NCBI GenBank assembly: GCA_963793625.1
Contig: CAWCAT010000032.1
Location: 1 to 64,000, forward strand
Source: G963668605 sp963793625
GTDB taxonomy: Bacteria; Acidobacteriota; Terriglobia; Bryobacterales; Bryobacteraceae
Length of the DNA stretch: 64,000 bases
Direction: 5' to 3'
Both the position numbers and the translations under genes were made by a program. Positions 26,994 through 35,190 of this stretch are shown piece after piece. The stretch's first letter is position 1. Each line of letters opens with the position of its first letter. The notes below the pieces were generated by a model, which had not been told where the DNA came from, made no database searches, and saw nothing but the letters and a program-made list of their open reading frames with translations.

Positions 26994-27628
26994 CAGCTCA
27001 GCCAGGCCGCGGTATGTCGCGGCAGCTTATTCGATTTCCGTAATCGTAAGAAGTCTGCGGGCTCATCGATGTCGAACCACGGCTGCCCAAGTTCCACCGT
27101 CAGTCCGCAGGCGCGGATCACGCGCGTTGTGTCCTCAAGTGTGTTCGAAGATGACCACCTGACACCCTGGAGCATACCCGGCGTGATCCTTCGGCAGGCT
27201 ATCGCATAGAAGCCTCCATCCTCGGTCGGCCCCAAAGCGACATCGGCTTCCGATTGGATCAGTTGCGCGATGTGTCCGGCCGGCAAACCCGGCGAATCGC
27301 TGCCCACGATTACCGCCTTCGGCCGTCCTGCGTTGAGGGCCTTCGTGAGGGCGTGTCGCAACCGGTCCCCCAGATCGCCCTCCGACTGCAACGAACGCGG
27401 TACGCCAAGGTCACTCCAGGCTTCCGTTTCAACGTCGGTCGCGAGTTCAATGTCGGCCACGCCGGAAAACGTCAGCAGCAACTCCAGTGCGTCGCGCGCA
27501 AATGCCGAGTGCAGGGAAGCGGCGCTCGTGGCATCGAGGAAGGAACAGAGCCGTGTTTTTACACGGCCGGGCAATGGGGCCTTGGCGAAGAGAATGATGA
27601 TCGGTCGCATGGACCCGTTATCGGACAT
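26978..27628 (-). CDS. DUF2064-type glycosyltransferase (arsenosugar-cluster family, TIGR04282-like)
   Basis: The product has about 216 residues from the Met of MSDNGSMRP. It has a nucleotidyl/glycosyltransferase A-type fold: IILFAKAPLPGRVKTRLCSF at the N-terminus, GDLGDRLRHAL, VIVGSDSPGLPAGHI and LGPTEDGGFYAIACR. This is the signature of the family named for arsenosugar biosynthesis clusters, although many members lie outside such clusters. The start overlaps the stop of the upstream glycosyltransferase by 11 bp; a later Met (27610) would remove the overlap. It closes the ECF/anti-sigma/GT/GT operon. Confidence 0.85.
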   Translation of the reverse strand: MSDNGSMRPIIILFAKAPLPGRVKTRLCSFLDATSAASLHSAFARDALELLLTFSGVADIELATDVETEAWSDLGVPRSLQSEGDLGDRLRHALTKALNAGRPKAVIVGSDSPGLPAGHIAQLIQSEADVALGPTEDGGFYAIACRRITPGMLQGVRWSSSNTLEDTTRVIRACGLTVELGQPWFDIDEPADFLRLRKSNKLPRHTAAWLSCYRGD

Positions 27629-28304
27629 GCCTGTACCATCCGGCCAATCTGTGCGGTGAGACGCCAAGTGAATAAAGCCCCTGTATCCAGACCCAACTCA
27701 GTAAGGTCGCTACCAGACCGGCTTTTTTCCAGCGCCGATCCGAAGACCAGACTGGTTCGTCAAGCAATGCCAGTTGGCCAAGCTTCCAGAGACGGCGAAT
27801 GAATTCATAGTCCTCCATGACTGGCCAAGGCCTGTATCCATTAAGCTGCTCGAAGACTGCGCGCCGGCAGAATACTGCGGAATCCCCATAGAAAATCCCA
27901 ACCTTGCGCCGCCATCGGTAAATACCCGTAAAGCTCCGAGCCACCCAATCCCTTCCGTCGAAAATGACGTTGAAATTACCCCCCGGGACTGCGGGATCGA
28001 GCATCGCCGCTCGCAATACTTCCAACGCGGCTGGGCCAAACAGGGAATCAGCATGGACGAACAGCAGCACGTCTCCGATCGCTGCGCGTGCGCCGGTGTT
28101 CATTTGCACGGCGCGACCGGTCGAAGCATGGAGCACGCGGGCCGACTTCGAAGCGAGCGCTACAGTCCGATCACTCGAACCACCATCCACCACTACGATC
28201 TCGTCTGCCTTCAATTCCGTCAACTGTTTGAGCAGCGCCTCGATCCGCGCCTCCTCGTTATAAGTTGGGATGATGATAGAGATAGTGGGAACTGGATTCT
28301 TCAT
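27618..28304 (-). CDS. family 2 glycosyltransferase (arsenosugar-cluster family, TIGR04283-like)
   Basis: This encodes 228 residues beginning ISIIIPTYNEEARIEALLKQ, the GT-A nucleotide-binding start, followed by EIVVVDGGSSDRT, the DxD-like FVHADSLF and GGNFNVIF. The C-terminal RRWKKAGLVATLLSWVWIQ and LYSLGVSPHRLAGWY are typical of this subfamily. It pairs with the DUF2064 glycosyltransferase as in reported arsenosugar loci. No ArsS-type radical SAM gene is visible in the window, so the true product could be another glycoside or glycolipid. Confidence 0.87.
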   Translation of the reverse strand: MKNPVPTISIIIPTYNEEARIEALLKQLTELKADEIVVVDGGSSDRTVALASKSARVLHASTGRAVQMNTGARAAIGDVLLFVHADSLFGPAALEVLRAAMLDPAVPGGNFNVIFDGRDWVARSFTGIYRWRRKVGIFYGDSAVFCRRAVFEQLNGYRPWPVMEDYEFIRRLWKLGQLALLDEPVWSSDRRWKKAGLVATLLSWVWIQGLYSLGVSPHRLAGWYRHVR

Positions 28305-28320
28305 AAAGAGGAGTTCGTGC

Positions 28321-28572
28321 CTACTGGCTCTTGCCCGAAATCCCCTTCAGGATTCGCTCTTCCAGTTCGTCACCCGCTGTGCCCGCCGTTTCCTGGTCAA
28401 TGGAACCGGCAAGTTTCGACGCCGCCATCCGCAGTTGCTCGATTTGCCGCGCCAGCCTGGCGCAGTACCGGCACATCATAAGATGGAATTTCACCTCCAG
28501 CCTCACCCGGAAGTTCGCATCCTTGAGCTGGTCTGACGTGATTAACTCGGCGACGCTCCTACAGCGAATCAT
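28321..28572 (-). CDS. zinc-finger anti-sigma factor, soluble type
   Basis: The protein has 83 residues with the zf-HC2-like pattern VKFHLMMCRYCARLARQIEQLR (H-x3-C-x2-C). There is no membrane segment, so it would be a cytosolic ZAS protein. The ATG overlaps the stop of the ECF sigma gene by 4 bp, the standard sigma/anti-sigma pair. Soluble ZAS anti-sigmas often sense oxidation or zinc release, which would fit a selenoprotein redox regulon; that link is inference. Confidence 0.85.
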   Translation of the reverse strand: MIRCRSVAELITSDQLKDANFRVRLEVKFHLMMCRYCARLARQIEQLRMAASKLAGSIDQETAGTAGDELEERILKGISGKSQ

Positions 28573-29159
28573 CTGGGTCCCAGGCCTTTCTTATCGATGC
28601 ACTCACGCAGCCGGATCCGAGCCCGGTGCATCAGCACACTCATGTTAGTGACAGTTACGCCCAGGATCTTACAGACCTCTTTGGTGTCCACTTCCTCCAT
28701 CTCGCGCAATACAAAGACCTCTCGTTGCGCCGGAGGGAGACCCTCCAGGCATTGTCCGATCGCCGTGCCAATCTCCTTCGATTCCAAAACCTGATGCAGA
28801 TCCGCTGGAGGTCTTACCCAGTTGCCTTTTGTGTCGAACCGCGACTCGAACACTTCGTCGATCGGGTCGTTGCGCTCTTCGCGATACGACTCGCGGCGTC
28901 TCTCTAGAACCTTGTGATGTAGAATTCCGAACAGCCAGGTGCGAACCTGTGAGCGACCTTCGAAGCGATCCAGCGTCTCAAGAAACGTGATGAACACGTC
29001 TTGTACCAGATCCTCTGCTTCGCTCTCGCGGAAGCCCATGCCCCGCGCGGCACGATAAAGCGGCCTCGTGTGATCACCCACTGCATTCGCTAGTGCCTCG
29101 GGGTCGCGGGCGCGTAAGCGGGCCACAGCGCCATCGTCGAGTTGTGTCGAAGTGGACAT
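28569..29159 (-). CDS. ECF-type RNA polymerase sigma factor
   Basis: The product has 196 residues. Region 2 reads AEDLVQDVFITFLETLDRFE and RTWLFGILHHKVLERRR; region 4 reads LEGLPPAQREVFVLREMEEV and KILGVTVTNMSVLMHRARIR. The linker with DTKGNWVRPP resembles the ECF group named TIGR02943. It is followed by its anti-sigma factor and two glycosyltransferases. Four copies of one bipartite promoter lie within 6 kb of this gene and are the best candidates for its targets. I see no copy of the same promoter ahead of the sigma gene itself. Confidence 0.92.
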   Translation of the reverse strand: MSTSTQLDDGAVARLRARDPEALANAVGDHTRPLYRAARGMGFRESEAEDLVQDVFITFLETLDRFEGRSQVRTWLFGILHHKVLERRRESYREERNDPIDEVFESRFDTKGNWVRPPADLHQVLESKEIGTAIGQCLEGLPPAQREVFVLREMEEVDTKEVCKILGVTVTNMSVLMHRARIRLRECIDKKGLGPR

Positions 29160-29189
29160 CGCTTACAGAACACATTCTTTCAGAACCCC

Positions 29190-29219
29190 TGTAAGAAAGT
29201 CCATCCACTCCGCACTCAC
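29190..29219 (+). promoter_or_regulatory. ECF-type promoter of the DUF302/membrane/radical SAM operon
   Basis: TGTAAGAAA at 29190-29198, 14 bp, then CACTCAC at 29213-29219. Boxes and spacing are identical to those at 25909-25938 and 23629-23658. The DUF302 start codon is 51 bp downstream with a GAGGAGA ribosome-binding site. Confidence 0.75.
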
Positions 29220-29269
29220 ATGGCAGAACGGTTGCACAAAGTAAAGTAACCGGATCAGAGGAGAAAGAA

Positions 29270-29755
29270 ATGAAGACCAAACAGATAATCGTGAAAACCG
29301 TACTCGGCGCTCTGCTTACCATAGGCGCAGTGTTGCCATCGTTTGCCGCCACCGCTGAAAATCCCTTCAGCGCGAACCAGGTAAGTGTCGCCTCCAGTAA
29401 GTCGTTCAGTCAGGTGAGTGACGCTGTGAAAGCGCTGGTCGCAAAGAACGGAATGATGGTGATGGCCGAAGTTAACCAGGGCAAGATGCTGTCGATGACG
29501 GGGCTGAGCCTCAACGCTACGCTATATCTCATCGGCAACCCGACTGTAGGCAAACAGTTGTTCGAGCAGAACCACAGCGTTGGCCTGTACGTGCCCTTGC
29601 GCTTATTCGTGTACAGCGACCAGAACGGCAAGACCTATGTTTCCTATGACAAGCCTTCGACGCTGCTCTCTCAGTTTCACAACGATAAAATCACAATGAT
29701 CGGCCAGATGCTGGACCAGAAACTGGAAGGCTTGGCCACCATGGCCGCCCAGTAG
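29270..29755 (+). CDS. exported DUF302-family protein
   Basis: The product has 161 residues. A signal peptide (VLGALLTIGAVLPSFAATA) is followed by a DUF302 fold: FSQVSDAVKALVAKNGMMVM, NATLYLIGNPTVGKQLFEQN, VPLRLFVYSDQNGKTYVSYD and the typical PSTLL. The biochemical role of DUF302 is unknown; members occur in stress, sulfur and metal contexts. It is first in an operon with a membrane protein and a radical SAM protein and is under an ECF-type promoter. Confidence 0.85.
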   Translation: MKTKQIIVKTVLGALLTIGAVLPSFAATAENPFSANQVSVASSKSFSQVSDAVKALVAKNGMMVMAEVNQGKMLSMTGLSLNATLYLIGNPTVGKQLFEQNHSVGLYVPLRLFVYSDQNGKTYVSYDKPSTLLSQFHNDKITMIGQMLDQKLEGLATMAAQ

Positions 29756-29816
29756 GAATGTCTACCGTAAGGGGCGGACGCACCCTGCGCTCGCCCCTTT
29801 TCAATGGAGAAGGAAA

Positions 29817-30461
29817 ATGAAAGTTCTGCTGTTGCACATCGGATTGTTAGCGCTCGCCGGTGCCGGACCCACGGCTTTCCCGCTGGCACAACTTGGTTAT
29901 GCTCCGCTCTCGCGGCTTGCGCTGTTTATTGTCCTGCCATCAGCGGTGCTACTGATCGCAGCTTCGTTCCTGCTGCGAGGTCCTGCGTTTCGCAATATTG
30001 GGAACACCATTGGCAAGGGCATGCTCGCCGGCGCGGTGGCCACAGTCGCACTGGAAATTGTTCGCTACAGCGGTTACCGGCTCGGCTTCATGCCGGGAAA
30101 TCTGCCTCAGTTGATGGGCGTCCTGCTGTTGAACCGCTTCGCCCTTGGCCCATCGACCGCATCCGACCTGGCTGGCTTTGCTTACCACTTCTACAACGGT
30201 GCCGCCTTCGGCGCGATCTTCGCGCTTCTGTTTGACGGTCGCTCCCACTGGTGGGCCATCCCTTATGGAATCGCCGTAGGCCTTGGATTCCTGGTAAGTC
30301 CGGCGGTTCAGAGCCTGGGTGTCGGATTGTTTGGCGCGGACTTCGGATGGCATTTCGCCGCTGTCGTATTGACAGCTCACGTTGCATTCGGCGCAGCTCT
30401 GGGTGCGGCCTTACGGCATCTTGGAATGGAAAAGAAGGCTGCTATACTCTTATGGATTTGA
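29817..30461 (+). CDS. multi-span inner-membrane protein of unknown function
   Basis: The protein has 214 residues with about six hydrophobic segments, for example SRLALFIVLPSAVLLIAASF, MLAGAVATVALEIV, FYNGAAFGAIFALLF and VVLTAHVAFGAALGAAL. I recognise no family. GGAGAAGG precedes the ATG. The end overlaps the ATG of the downstream radical SAM gene, which indicates translational coupling. Confidence 0.75.
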   Translation: MKVLLLHIGLLALAGAGPTAFPLAQLGYAPLSRLALFIVLPSAVLLIAASFLLRGPAFRNIGNTIGKGMLAGAVATVALEIVRYSGYRLGFMPGNLPQLMGVLLLNRFALGPSTASDLAGFAYHFYNGAAFGAIFALLFDGRSHWWAIPYGIAVGLGFLVSPAVQSLGVGLFGADFGWHFAAVVLTAHVAFGAALGAALRHLGMEKKAAILLWI

Positions 30462-31481
30462 AAACGACTAGCCACCAGCAACACCCCGATGGCCTCGAAT
30501 TGACGAACCCTCGTGGCGAATCGCGCGGATTCGTAGAGCCCAAGCGCCTCGGACTCCGTCCGGTGCTGGAAGACTTCTGGGTGCTGCAGGGCTCTCTCTG
30601 CGATCTTCGCTGCAGGCACTGCTATACGGCGTCTTCTCCGAACAATAATCGGCTGGAGCAGATCTCCTTCGCGGAACTCGCGCCGCACCTCGAAGAAGCC
30701 GCGCGTTTCGGCGTCCGGAAGATCTACTTCACTGGGGGAGAAGTTTTTGTCAACGAGGACGTGCTGTGCGGCCGGTCGGAGCAGAACCACGAATTATTGA
30801 AAAGCCTCGCTTTCGCTCTGGACATCGCGCCCGTCGAAGTACTCACAAACGGACGCCGGTATATCCGCAATCACTTGGAAGCGCTGCGCCGTCTCCACAA
30901 GTCGCCACGGCGACCGCCTGACCCTGCGCATCACGCTGGAGAGTCCGGAAGCGCAACGCCACGATGCCATCCGCGGGCGAGGTACGTTCGCCCAAACAAC
31001 GGAAACCATCCGGCTGCTGGCCGGGATCGGTTTCGCACTTGTGATTGCGGCCGAACGCCCGCTGCTGGACGAACGCAGTGATGTGGGGATACGTGAAAGC
31101 TATCAATCTCTGTTTCCCGGCGCGGCCGTCGAGGTGAGCCTGATCGGGAACATGCTCGAAATGGGTCATCAGCTCACAACTCTTGCGCGCCGCGGCGAAT
31201 CGCCGCATCACGAGGTATTCGTGACTACAAACTGTTTCGCGGCTCTCGGAAAGTCCCCGGAGCTGCTGATGTGCCACTTCAGCCGCGCAATTCAGAAGAT
31301 CGAAGGCGCACTCCGCTACTACCCGTGTCCCGTCATCTACGACGATCCACGATTCGAGATGGGACGGACCCTTGAAGAGTCCCTCCGGCGCGTCTACATT
31401 GCGCACAAGAACTGCTACGACTACTGCTTGAAAGGCCATGGGGCGACTTGCCGCACGCAGGCTGTTCAATCAGGAGGATAG
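30452..31481 (+). CDS. radical SAM protein (one frameshift)
   Basis: The product has about 342 residues. LQGSLCDLRCRHCYTASS near residue 50 carries the CxxxCxxC [4Fe-4S] motif; YFTGGEVFVNEDV is the GGE motif that contacts SAM. From about 30900 the frame changes, and the C-terminal part has several cysteines: VTTNCFAALGKSPELLMCHF, RYYPCPVIYDDPRF and NCYDYCLKGHGATC. These may bind an auxiliary cluster. It is not the ArsS family by the motifs I know. The last codons run into a pasted receiver fragment, so the natural C-terminus may be altered. Context suggests a partner of the membrane protein in the ECF regulon. Confidence 0.82.
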
Positions 31482-31496
31482 GGCAGGTTCGGCGCA

Positions 31497-31726
31497 ACCA
31501 GGAAGGGGTTGTATTTGTCTCGTCCGCCTTTGCACCGGGCGTGGAAGCAGAGATTAGGGGCCTTCTCGCTGACGTCCCCCCGCCCATTGTGATTGTGATG
31601 TGTGCAGAACTTGGGGTTGCACGGTGTCGCCTCTTTGACACGCTTCCCTGTGGCGCGTACCTGAGGTGCATGCGCAAGCCGTTCACTTACGAGCAACTTA
31701 TGCAGACGATCAAACTGCAAAACTGA
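31497..31726 (+). pseudogene. receiver-like domain fragment, duplicate of part of 36064-36471
   Basis: The frame reads GVVFVSSAFAPGVEAEIRGL, LADVPPPIVIVMCAE, then MRKPFTYEQLMQTI and stops. The same protein and DNA stretch occurs in the gene ending at 36471. Only the last two thirds are present; the N-terminal part of the domain is absent and the frame upstream belongs to the radical SAM gene. Confidence 0.75.
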
Positions 31727-31996
31727 ATTCTCGCGTGTGAGCGCGCGGCTCGTTTTGGGTTGGTCGACCGCCGGGCGTGAGTCCTCGCATTGCTGCGAGG
31801 AGTCGAGGCGTTGCAATCGGACTGCGTGCTTCAGGATAAACCCATACGAACAGGTACGAAGCTCATGGTCAGTCGGCTCCCAGGTCCGGGACCGCATGCA
31901 CGCCAGGTGCGGCAGCTTGCGGGCGGGCAGGGAATGACTCGCCCCGGTCGCGAGCGGCATTGTTGCTATGTTCAGTCTGCTAGGTTAGCTTATGAT

Positions 31997-32386
31997 ATGG
32001 ACCAAATTGGGGATGCGATGGAGCATAAGTGTGCCCTGATCGTGGATGATGAATCGCCCGTCAGGATGTTCATCAAGGCCGTGTTGGAAAGCGAAGGCTT
32101 TCACACAATGGAAGCTGCGGATGGAGTACAAGCACTTGAGTTAATCCGTATGCTCGGTACCGGTTTGCACTTGCTGATTTCCGATATCAGGATGCCGCGA
32201 ATGGACGGCATCACCCTGGCGCGCTTGGTGCGCGCTGATTTCCCGGCGCTTCCGATAATACTGACCTCCGGCTACACTACCGATTTTCAAGATCTTGCCA
32301 TCGAGTTCATTCCCAAGCCGTTTCACCCTGGGATTCTTCTGAGCTTGGTCAGGAAGATTATGCTGAACAAAGCTGCAGCACCGTAG
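31997..32386 (+). CDS. single-domain response regulator
   Basis: The product has about 129 residues (122 from the inner Met at 32018, which has a better TTGGGG upstream). It is a complete receiver: ALIVDDESPVRMFIKAVLE, phospho-site LLISDIRMPRMDG, switch LTSGYT and the lysine in FIPKPFHPGIL. There is no output domain, so it probably acts as a CheY-like relay for a neighbouring hybrid kinase, such as the one convergent with it at 32415. Confidence 0.87.
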   Translation: MDQIGDAMEHKCALIVDDESPVRMFIKAVLESEGFHTMEAADGVQALELIRMLGTGLHLLISDIRMPRMDGITLARLVRADFPALPIILTSGYTTDFQDLAIEFIPKPFHPGILLSLVRKIMLNKAAAP

Positions 32387-32414
32387 TGAAGCCCCGCACC
32401 CCCAGCATGGTTAA

Positions 32415-34373
32415 TTATGCCTTGCGGCCGAGTACAGCCCTGATCTCACTATCGAGTGCGCCCGCATCGTAAGGCTTTTGTAGAAAGCCTCCCGGCCCCT
32501 TCCTGGTGAAATGTAGGCTCGCGTCAGCTTCGCTTAGACCGCTCGTCAATATGACTTTCACATCAGGCCGGATCTGTTGGATACGTTGGAGCGTCTCTTC
32601 GCCGCCCATCAGAGGCATCGTCACATTAAGCAACACCAATGACACTTTGTCGGCCAGTACCTCGAACAGATTCAACCCCTCTTCGCCGTTATCCGCGATG
32701 ATGACCCTGTACCCGAAATATTCCAGCATTGTCGCGGCTGTATGGCGCACGAGCTGATCTTCATCAATGACCAGGATTGTCGCGTTTCCGCTTTGGACCG
32801 CCAGCTCTTCAGGCGCCTGATCGGACGCCTTGAACGATACATGCTCACTCGCAGGAAAGAGTAGTTTGAATGTGGTTCCCTGGCCAACCTCGCTCGAAAC
32901 GTTTATGATGCCCCTGTGTCTTCGCACGATACCCTGAACGGCCGCCAGGCCGAGCCCTCGGCCGGTGAACTTGGTTGTGAAGAACGGATCGAAAATGTGA
33001 GATATGGTGGCTGGGTCCATACCGCAGCCATTATCGTGGATTTCTAAATTGACGTACCGTCCAGGTCTGATTTCATTGGATCCAGCTGTGTTGAGCCGAT
33101 CGGCCTCATGGATTTCCTCGACACCCGTCGTCACTACTACCGTGCCCTGCTTTTCTTCACCGATCGCTTCGGCTCCGTTGATCACCAGGTTCATGATGAT
33201 CTGCTGCAACTGGCTGGTATCGCCCTCGATTGAGGGCAAGTCATCCTGCAGTAGCAACCGCAACTGGACAGCCTTCGGGATGGACATCTGAATGAGCTCG
33301 CTGGTTGTGCGAACCAGCGCTGAGAGATGTACCGGTTCAACAACAAACCGAGCCTTGCCGGCGTAGGCCAATAACTGCCTGATCAGATGGGCTGCCCGCT
33401 CGCTGGAGTCAATTATATTGCGCACCTTTTCGCGGCCTGGATTGGTCGGTGGAAACATCTCCAGGACCAGCGAGGCGTTACCCAGGATCCCGGTCAGCAG
33501 GTTATTGAAATCATGCGCCACCCCACCGGCCAGAACACCTAAGCTTTCCAGTTTCTGTTTTTGCCGTAGCTGCTCTTCGAGTTGCTTGCGCGCGGTAATG
33601 TCACTAACGAACGCAATCGCCAAGGGCCCGCAGTGGGCGGAAATATGACTCAGCGCGATCTCGATCGGAAATTCCATGCCATCTTTACGCAGACCGAACA
33701 GATCCAAGCCTAAGCCCATCGGTCGCGCCCGGGGATTCGAGAAATATTCCGCCCGATGGCCCGTATGAACACCGCGAAAGCGTTCCGGTAAGAGTATCTC
33801 CAGCGATTCGCCCAACAACTCATCCCGCTGGTAGCCAAACATCTGCTCAATTTGCGCGTTCACCATGTCGATACGGCCGCCAGCGTCAACCGTAATTACC
33901 CCTTGCGAGGCACACTCCAGATAGGCCCTGAGTTTAGCCTCACTTTCCCGGATGGCCGCCTCAGCGCGCTTTTGTTCGGTAATGTCTCGTGCTATGTGCG
34001 AGATCGCGAATATCTCGCCGTCTCTGCTTCGGATCGGAAAAATGCTGAGAGAAACGTCAATTTGTTGGCCATCTTTTCTCACGCGAACGGTCTGATAGTG
34101 CTCGACCTGGTGGCCGCGGTTGATGCGCTCCAAAATCTCGGTCTCTTCGTCGGCTCGATCTTGAGGCAGCAGAAACGTCATATGCTGACCAATCGCCTCG
34201 AGTGCGGAATACCCGTAGAGCCGTTCCGCGCCTGAGTTCCACGTCCAGACAATCCCATCCAGGCTCTTGCTGATAATAGCGTCGTCGGAGGACTCGACGA
34301 TTGCGGCCAAGTGTGGCTCTGAGTCGAATAATGTACTTCCCATAATCCCAGTCCTGCTTGTACTCTCCCACAT
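32415..34373 (-). CDS. PAS-PAS hybrid histidine kinase with Asn-substituted receiver, copy 2
   Basis: The product has 652 residues and is almost identical to the kinase at 20472-22427. Differences are a handful of residues, for example DRADEETE for DRVDEETE and GEEKQGTVVVTTGVEEIHEA for the matching stretch. PAS, HisKA (GGVAHDFNNLL), HATPase_c and receiver are all intact, and the receiver keeps the Asn (LLNVTMP). Both copies remain open over 1.95 kb, so both are probably made. The segment ends at 34457, where it cuts into a fragment of another gene. Confidence 0.92.
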   Translation of the reverse strand: MWESTSRTGIMGSTLFDSEPHLAAIVESSDDAIISKSLDGIVWTWNSGAERLYGYSALEAIGQHMTFLLPQDRADEETEILERINRGHQVEHYQTVRVRKDGQQIDVSLSIFPIRSRDGEIFAISHIARDITEQKRAEAAIRESEAKLRAYLECASQGVITVDAGGRIDMVNAQIEQMFGYQRDELLGESLEILLPERFRGVHTGHRAEYFSNPRARPMGLGLDLFGLRKDGMEFPIEIALSHISAHCGPLAIAFVSDITARKQLEEQLRQKQKLESLGVLAGGVAHDFNNLLTGILGNASLVLEMFPPTNPGREKVRNIIDSSERAAHLIRQLLAYAGKARFVVEPVHLSALVRTTSELIQMSIPKAVQLRLLLQDDLPSIEGDTSQLQQIIMNLVINGAEAIGEEKQGTVVVTTGVEEIHEADRLNTAGSNEIRPGRYVNLEIHDNGCGMDPATISHIFDPFFTTKFTGRGLGLAAVQGIVRRHRGIINVSSEVGQGTTFKLLFPASEHVSFKASDQAPEELAVQSGNATILVIDEDQLVRHTAATMLEYFGYRVIIADNGEEGLNLFEVLADKVSLVLLNVTMPLMGGEETLQRIQQIRPDVKVILTSGLSEADASLHFTRKGPGGFLQKPYDAGALDSEIRAVLGRKA

Positions 34374-34457
34374 TTATGCCTTGTGCATAAGGGTGGGGCG
34401 CCGTACAATGCCCGCGAGTGTCTGCCGTGCGGTGCTGAACGGCGCGCGAGCACGTCA
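32423..34457. repeat. 2.04-kb segmental duplication, copy 2
   Basis: This is the second copy of the segment at 20477-22512, about 12 kb away in the same orientation. At its right end the shared GCGCGCGAGCACGTCA is followed at once by the 3' end of a TIGR03437-type gene fragment, whereas copy 1 continues into a GC-rich repeat. The arrangement suggests that this copy is the inserted one. Confidence 0.93.
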
Positions 34458-34460
34458 CCG

Positions 34461-34913
34461 CTAAAAGGCTTTGACGAGCAGTCCAGTGTCGCTCGCGACG
34501 ACCGTGATCGTTGCCGGTGTGCTGATTCCTCTGCCGGTGCGTACGCGCACCTGCACCTGGCCGGAGATATCAAACGGCATCTGCGCGTTGATCTGCTGGG
34601 GCGAGACGAAAAACAGCGGAATCGCGTGCCCTTTCACTTCCACCGATGTGCCATCGAGTACGGTGGGCAGGGGAGTGCCGGTTGCGCCAATGACCGTTGA
34701 TGCCAGTGCGTCTCCGAACACGGTGATGATCGTGCCAGTAGCAATCACCGGCTTGTAGTCCGCAGCGTTCACAACGCCACCGGGTCTAATCGTGGGTGCA
34801 GCGCTATCTGCAGCGAGAGGGCAGGTTCCCGCAACCACGCGGTACAGCGCCCTCAAAATGCAAAGGGTGCTCAAAACGCAAAGCGTGCTCAAAACAAGAG
34901 AATTCACCGACAT
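34461..34913 (-). pseudogene. fragment of a Solibacter-type C-terminal domain protein (TIGR03437-like)
   Basis: The minus strand encodes IRPGGVVNAADYKPVIATGT, ITVFGDALA, PLPTVLDGTSVEVKGHAIPL and FFVSPQQINAQMPFDISG. This is the domain found at the C-terminus of many large exported proteins in Solibacter. The repeat-bearing N-terminal part is missing, and the last part of the domain is cut short next to the duplication junction. It is a strong taxonomic hint but probably not a working gene. Confidence 0.75.
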
Positions 34914-35013
34914 GAACCTCGCAGTGTTGTTGGAATCGATACGGGCAGGTCTGGCAGACTGCTTTAGCGGAATCCGGCGTCCTGGCTGACGGGTTACAGA
35001 GTGAACTTTCTGT

Positions 35014-35190
35014 TCACGTTCTCGACTTCATTAACCGAAAGTGGCGCTTGTCCCCTCCGGGCTCAACGCATGCCCCAAAACATTCGATATCTCCCTGTGG
35101 GAGCATGCGCGCTACTTCATCAGCGCCCAGTTTGCGAAGAGTCGGCCGCGAATAAGGTTTGCGACCAGATTCTTTACCAGATTCATTCAT
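35014..35190 (-). CDS. 58-residue hypothetical protein with YxxPxLxxxG motif
   Basis: From the ATG at 35188-35190 the peptide begins MNESGKESGRKPYSRPTLRK and continues LGADEVARMLPQGD, then IECFGACVEPGGDK. Acidobacterial genomes carry many short ORFs with a similar KPYxxPxLRKL start. The pattern YSRPTLRKLG also fits the leader motif known from lasso-peptide precursors, but no cyclase, protease or RRE gene is near. Function unknown. Confidence 0.4.
   Translation of the reverse strand: MNESGKESGRKPYSRPTLRKLGADEVARMLPQGDIECFGACVEPGGDKRHFRLMKSRT

Noticed and set aside
30452..31481. Radical SAM gene as the selenoprotein ArsS of arsenosugar clusters
   Set aside because: The motifs after the CxxxCxxC site do not match ArsS as I know it, and the interruption near 30900 is a frame change, not an in-frame TGA.
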